Below, one piece after another: positions 30,061-32,454 of a DNA stretch of 32,454 nt; position 1 is the first letter of the stretch; each line of letters begins with the position of its first letter. Source of the DNA: Streptomyces ipomoeae 91-03 (GTDB lineage Bacteria; Actinomycetota; Actinomycetes; Streptomycetales; Streptomycetaceae); assembly GCF_000317595.1 (NCBI RefSeq), contig NZ_AEJC01000650.1, forward strand, positions 1 to 32,454. Direction: 5' to 3'. Both the position numbers and the translations under genes were made by a program. The notes beneath the pieces were generated by a model. That model saw only the letters and a program-made list of their open reading frames with translations, was not told where the DNA came from and ran no database searches.

Positions 30061-31154
30061 CGGGAACTCCCTTCGGCGGTGGTCGTCTTGGCGGCGACGC
30101 GGGCGGCGTGGGTGGGCGCGTCGGGGACGCCGGCGGGCTTGAGGCCGGCGAACTCCTTGCGCAGCACCGGGACGACCTCCTCGCCGAGGATGTCGAGCTG
30201 CTCCAGGACGGTCTTGAGGGGCAGCCCGGTGTGGTCCATGAGGAACAGCTGGCGCTGGTAGTCGCCCACATAGCCACGGAAGGACAAAGTCCGCTCGATG
30301 ACCTGCTGCGGGGAGCCGACGGTCAGCGGGGTGTCGCGGGTGAACTCCTCCATGGACGGGCCGTGGCCGTAGACCGGGGCGTTGTCGAAGTAGGGGCGGA
30401 ACTCGCGGACCGCGTCCTGGGAGTTCTTGCGCATGAACACCTGGCCGCCGAGGCCGACGACGGCCTGCTCCGGGGTGCCGTGCCCGTAGTGGGCGAAGCG
30501 CCTCCGGTAGAGGTTCACCATCTGCTTGGTGTGGCCGGCGGGCCAGAAGATGTTGTTGTGGAAGAAGCCGTCGCCGTAGTACGCGGCCTGTTCGGCGATC
30601 TCCGGGGAGCGGATGGAGCCGTGCCAGACGAACGGTGCGACACCGTCGAGCGGGCGCGGGGTGGAGGTGAACGACTGCAGCGGCGTACGGAACTTGCCCT
30701 CCCAGGTCACCACGTCCTCGTCCCACAGGCGGCGCAGGAGCGCGTAGTTCTCGATGGCGAGGTCGATGCCGTCCCGGATGTCCTTGCCGAACCACGGATA
30801 GACCGGGCCGGTGTTGCCGCGGCCCATCATCACGTCCATGCGGCCGTCCGCGACGTGCTGGAGCATCGCGAAGTCCTCGGCGATCTTCACCGGGTCGTTC
30901 GTCGTGATCAGCGTCGTCGAGGTGGACAGGATCAGGTTCTCGGTGCGGGCGGCGATGTAGCCGAGCATCGTCGTCGGAGAGGACGGCACGAACGGCGGGT
31001 TGTGGTGCTCGCCAGTCGCGAAGACGTCGAGGCCGACCTCCTCGGCCTTGAGCGCGATGGCGAGCATCGCCTTGATCCGCTCGTGCTCACTCGGCGCACG
31101 CCCGGTCGTCGGATCGACGGTGAGATCACCGACGCTGAAAATCCCGAACTGCAT
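30057..31154 (-). CDS. LLM-class flavin-dependent oxidoreductase (CE1758 family type)
   Basis: This is a 365-residue luciferase-like monooxygenase with an (alpha/beta)8 barrel using reduced FMN. Landmarks are QFGIFSVGDLTVDPTTG at the start, DVFATGEHHNPPFVPSSP (EHH motif), TLITTNDPVKIAEDFA, MMGRGNTGPVYPWFG and FVWHGSIRSPEIAEQAA. The barrel is complete and of normal length. GAAAGGA precedes the ATG at 31154. It overlaps the reductase gene by four bases, forming a classical two-component monooxygenase pair. The substrate is unknown. Its upstream neighbour, 90 bases away on the same strand, is the ssgA-like pseudogene. Confidence 0.92.
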   Translation of the reverse strand: MQFGIFSVGDLTVDPTTGRAPSEHERIKAMLAIALKAEEVGLDVFATGEHHNPPFVPSSPTTMLGYIAARTENLILSTSTTLITTNDPVKIAEDFAMLQHVADGRMDVMMGRGNTGPVYPWFGKDIRDGIDLAIENYALLRRLWDEDVVTWEGKFRTPLQSFTSTPRPLDGVAPFVWHGSIRSPEIAEQAAYYGDGFFHNNIFWPAGHTKQMVNLYRRRFAHYGHGTPEQAVVGLGGQVFMRKNSQDAVREFRPYFDNAPVYGHGPSMEEFTRDTPLTVGSPQQVIERTLSFRGYVGDYQRQLFLMDHTGLPLKTVLEQLDILGEEVVPVLRKEFAGLKPAGVPDAPTHAARVAAKTTTAEGSSR

Positions 31155-31243
31155 TGCTGATTCCTTTCGATGACGTACTCGGTACTGGGGATGCGGCATT
31201 GGTCGTCGCATATGAGTCGCACATGACAACGCGGGGCCACGAG

Positions 31244-31674
31244 TCAGGGACGGGCACTTTTCTCCAGGAGGGAGGTGAGGGCGCCGTCCACGTCCAGATA
31301 CGTGCTTTCCACCCCGGCAGGCACCAGGGAAAAGGTCCGCTGGAGGAAGTCCGCTACCTCCGTCACCGGCAGCTCGATCAAGGCCGTACCCGACCCGTTC
31401 CTGAGGACGACGCGGAGGGTGTCCGGGGGTGGCCGTGCGCGGGCAGCACCAGGACGTCGCCGGAGCCCGTGGGGCGCCGCAGCCCCCCGGCCAGGAGGTC
31501 GCGGGCGAACACCCACGGAATGCGTGGGCCGATCAAGGGGCCGAGGGACATACCGACGGCGTAGGGATCGGTGACGCGGTACCGCAGTTCCGCGGGCAGC
31601 GGAAGCGGCGGCCTGTTGAGAGGTCTGACATGCGCCGTGACAGCGCGGGTGACAGTGCCGGAATGCAGTTCCAT
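31244..31674 (-). pseudogene. ssgA-like (SALP) gene, frameshifted
   Basis: The start is MELHSGTVTRAVTAHVRP, then AELRYRVTDPYAVGMSLGP and WVFARDLLAGGLRRPTGSGD with VLVLPAHGHP. This is the SsgA/SsgB-like fold of sporulation and cell-division regulators found only in morphologically complex actinomycetes. The family's C-terminal half (LRVVLRNGSGTALIELPVTE, then FLQRTFSLVPAGVESTYLDV and LTSLLEKSARP with stop at 31244) lies in the next frame. The break coincides with a five-base G run at 31425-31429 on the plus strand; one extra base there restores a single frame. GAGG at the right distance supports the ATG at 31674. True pseudogene or sequencing error cannot be told apart. Confidence 0.8.
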
Positions 31675-31983
31675 TGAAGCCTCGAAAAACTGAGAAGAGC
31701 GTTTCCTCCTCAGCACCCTAGGCACGGGCTGCACGGGTGGTTTGTCGTGGAACGCACAGGCCGTTGCCCGGGAAAGCACCGCTGCCGCGGCACGTCGTGA
31801 CGGTCCCGGCGCACCCGGCTCACTGCCCTGGCGGAGTCGCATCGACACGGCTGGTGCACTGTCGGGCTGCGGCCGGTACACGCTGGGGCAAATGGCTCGT
31901 TCGGCGCGCTCCTAGCCTGGCTGCGACCTTGTGGGCGACCCCCCTGAATGATGGTCGACGGCTGCCACCGCACGGCACCGCCT
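31675..31983. other. Intergenic stretch between two pseudogenes
   Basis: About 309 bases hold no recognised gene. CTCCTAGCCTGG at about 31909-31920 contains a TAGCCT that could be a plus-strand -10 element of a gene now lost. The segment from 31780 to 31900 is open in frame but shows no family signature. On the minus side, 31675-31740 should include the ssgA-like promoter. Confidence 0.3.
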
Positions 31984-32270
31984 ACCCTCACACCGACTTC
32001 GCGGCCATCGCCCGCGCGGCCGGTGCCCGGGGCATCCGGGTGGAGAAGCCCGCCGAGGTGCGTGACGCCCTGCGCGAGGCCTTCGCCCACGACGGCCCCG
32101 TACTGGTCGACGTGGTCACGGACCCCGACGCCCTCGCCATCCCGCCGAAGATCACCGCCGAACAGGTCACCGGATTCGCGCTGTCCGCGAGCCGCACCGT
32201 CCTCACCGGCGGCGTCGGACGCATGGTCCATCTGGCGCGCGCGAATCTGCGCAACGTCCCGCGCCCGTGA
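31984..32270 (+). pseudogene. poxB: C-terminal fragment of a thiamine-diphosphate pyruvate oxidase/dehydrogenase gene
   Basis: The frame ends with DFAAIARAAGARGIRVEKPA, EVRDALREAFAHDGPVLVDV, VTDPDALAIPPKITAEQVTG and LARANLRNVPRP. This is the C-terminal end of PoxB-type ThDP enzymes, covering the last part of the pyrimidine/PP domain and the membrane-contact tail. About 480 upstream residues, including the ThDP-binding GDG motif, are absent; what precedes the fragment is unrelated DNA. It retains its natural stop (TGA at 32268-32270). No start or ribosome binding site is evident. It is a deletion remnant. Confidence 0.8.
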
Positions 32271-32328
32271 ACCGGCCGCCCCGAACCGACGCACCCGAAC
32301 GGCCTTCGCCGTCCCACCTCGCACCTAG

Positions 32329-32454
32329 GGCCTGTGTGGGGTTGTGATCTGGGCTCGCGGGGCGTGGCACGCACGCTCGCCGCGTTGCCGAAATGCCCTA
32401 GTAGCTCCGCTACGAGGGCCTTCCGGCGCCTTGCGATCGCACGCACCACGCCCC
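32329..32454. repeat. Long imperfect palindrome, likely IS-associated or dispersed repeat, cut by the window edge
   Basis: The innermost stem pairs 32396-32405 (CCCTAGTAGC) with 32409-32418 (GCTACGAGGG), with one mismatch around TCC. Outer arms GGGGCGTGG (32359-32367) and CCACGCCCC (32446-32454) are symmetric about nearly the same centre, giving a palindrome of about 96 bases that may continue past the window. Before it, GGGCCTGTGTGGGG at 32329 resembles the end of an IS5-type inverted repeat. I recall similar strings in many Streptomyces genomes, but cannot verify this. No gene is supported here. Confidence 0.45.

Noticed and set aside
27953..30277. A 774-codon minus-strand frame that would fuse reductase-region, Wbl and AraC sequence
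   Set aside because: The recognisable parts (MWDWQGK, then AraC from MSTLPGL) are separated by arginine/proline-rich nonsense and the Wbl part continues in another frame. It is chance openness, not a fusion gene.

Overview
The window is chromosomal DNA of a Streptomyces or a very close relative. It is GC-rich with codon bias to G/C in third positions, uses many GTG starts and 4-bp start/stop overlaps, and encodes CutR/CutS, a Wbl protein, an SsgA-like protein, DUF4193, DUF3710 and DUF3093. No rRNA, tRNA or CRISPR array was seen.

The left half (1-15.7 kb) is a conserved actinobacterial housekeeping block. It carries the cutR-cutS two-component system, a DUF4193 zinc-ribbon protein, a protein of unknown function, DUF3093, a hotdog thioesterase, dut, DUF3710, an OB-fold protein, a DUF3159 membrane protein, two overlapping TrkA/RCK proteins, a divergent APC-superfamily permease with a KimA-like C-terminal domain, and a TRAM-domain 23S rRNA methyltransferase. 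From memory, the dut/DUF3710/OB-fold/TrkA/permease/methyltransferase set also lies together in Mycobacterium tuberculosis (Rv2689c-Rv2699c region). A complete IS1182-family insertion sequence splits the convergent DUF3159 and trkA genes. It sits inside what was a perfect hairpin, probably their shared terminator. A 36-codon single-TM ORF lies between the trkA pair and the permease.

The right half (15.7-32.4 kb) is accessory DNA rich in damaged genes. It starts with an IS5-type transposase remnant. Two regulators on the plus strand follow, a LAL/LuxR ATPase regulator and an AraC protein. A four-gene minus-strand cluster comes next: YtcJ-type amidohydrolase, YcaC-like cysteine hydrolase, DoxX protein and YoaK/DUF1275 membrane protein. 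Beyond that are a frameshifted ltrA, a flavoprotein start stub, an intact dps, two gene fragments joined at one deletion point (5' part of a LAL regulator and 5' part of an HSL-type esterase), a short second AraC regulator, a frameshifted wbl gene, an intact flavin reductase/LLM monooxygenase pair, a frameshifted ssgA-like gene and the last third-to-quarter of a poxB-type gene. A long imperfect palindrome runs off the right edge.

Functionally, the left block combines envelope redox sensing (CutRS), nucleotide hygiene (Dut), potassium homeostasis (TrkA pair plus KimA-like permease) and rRNA modification. The right block suggests a small amide/formamide-type catabolic module with two regulators, stress protection by Dps and a two-component flavin oxidation pair, set in a decaying island. 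No clearly new defence or biosynthetic system is visible. The best leads are the potassium module with its tiny membrane ORF, the hairpin-targeted IS, the regulator/amidohydrolase module and the pattern of single-indel frameshifts in G/C runs.
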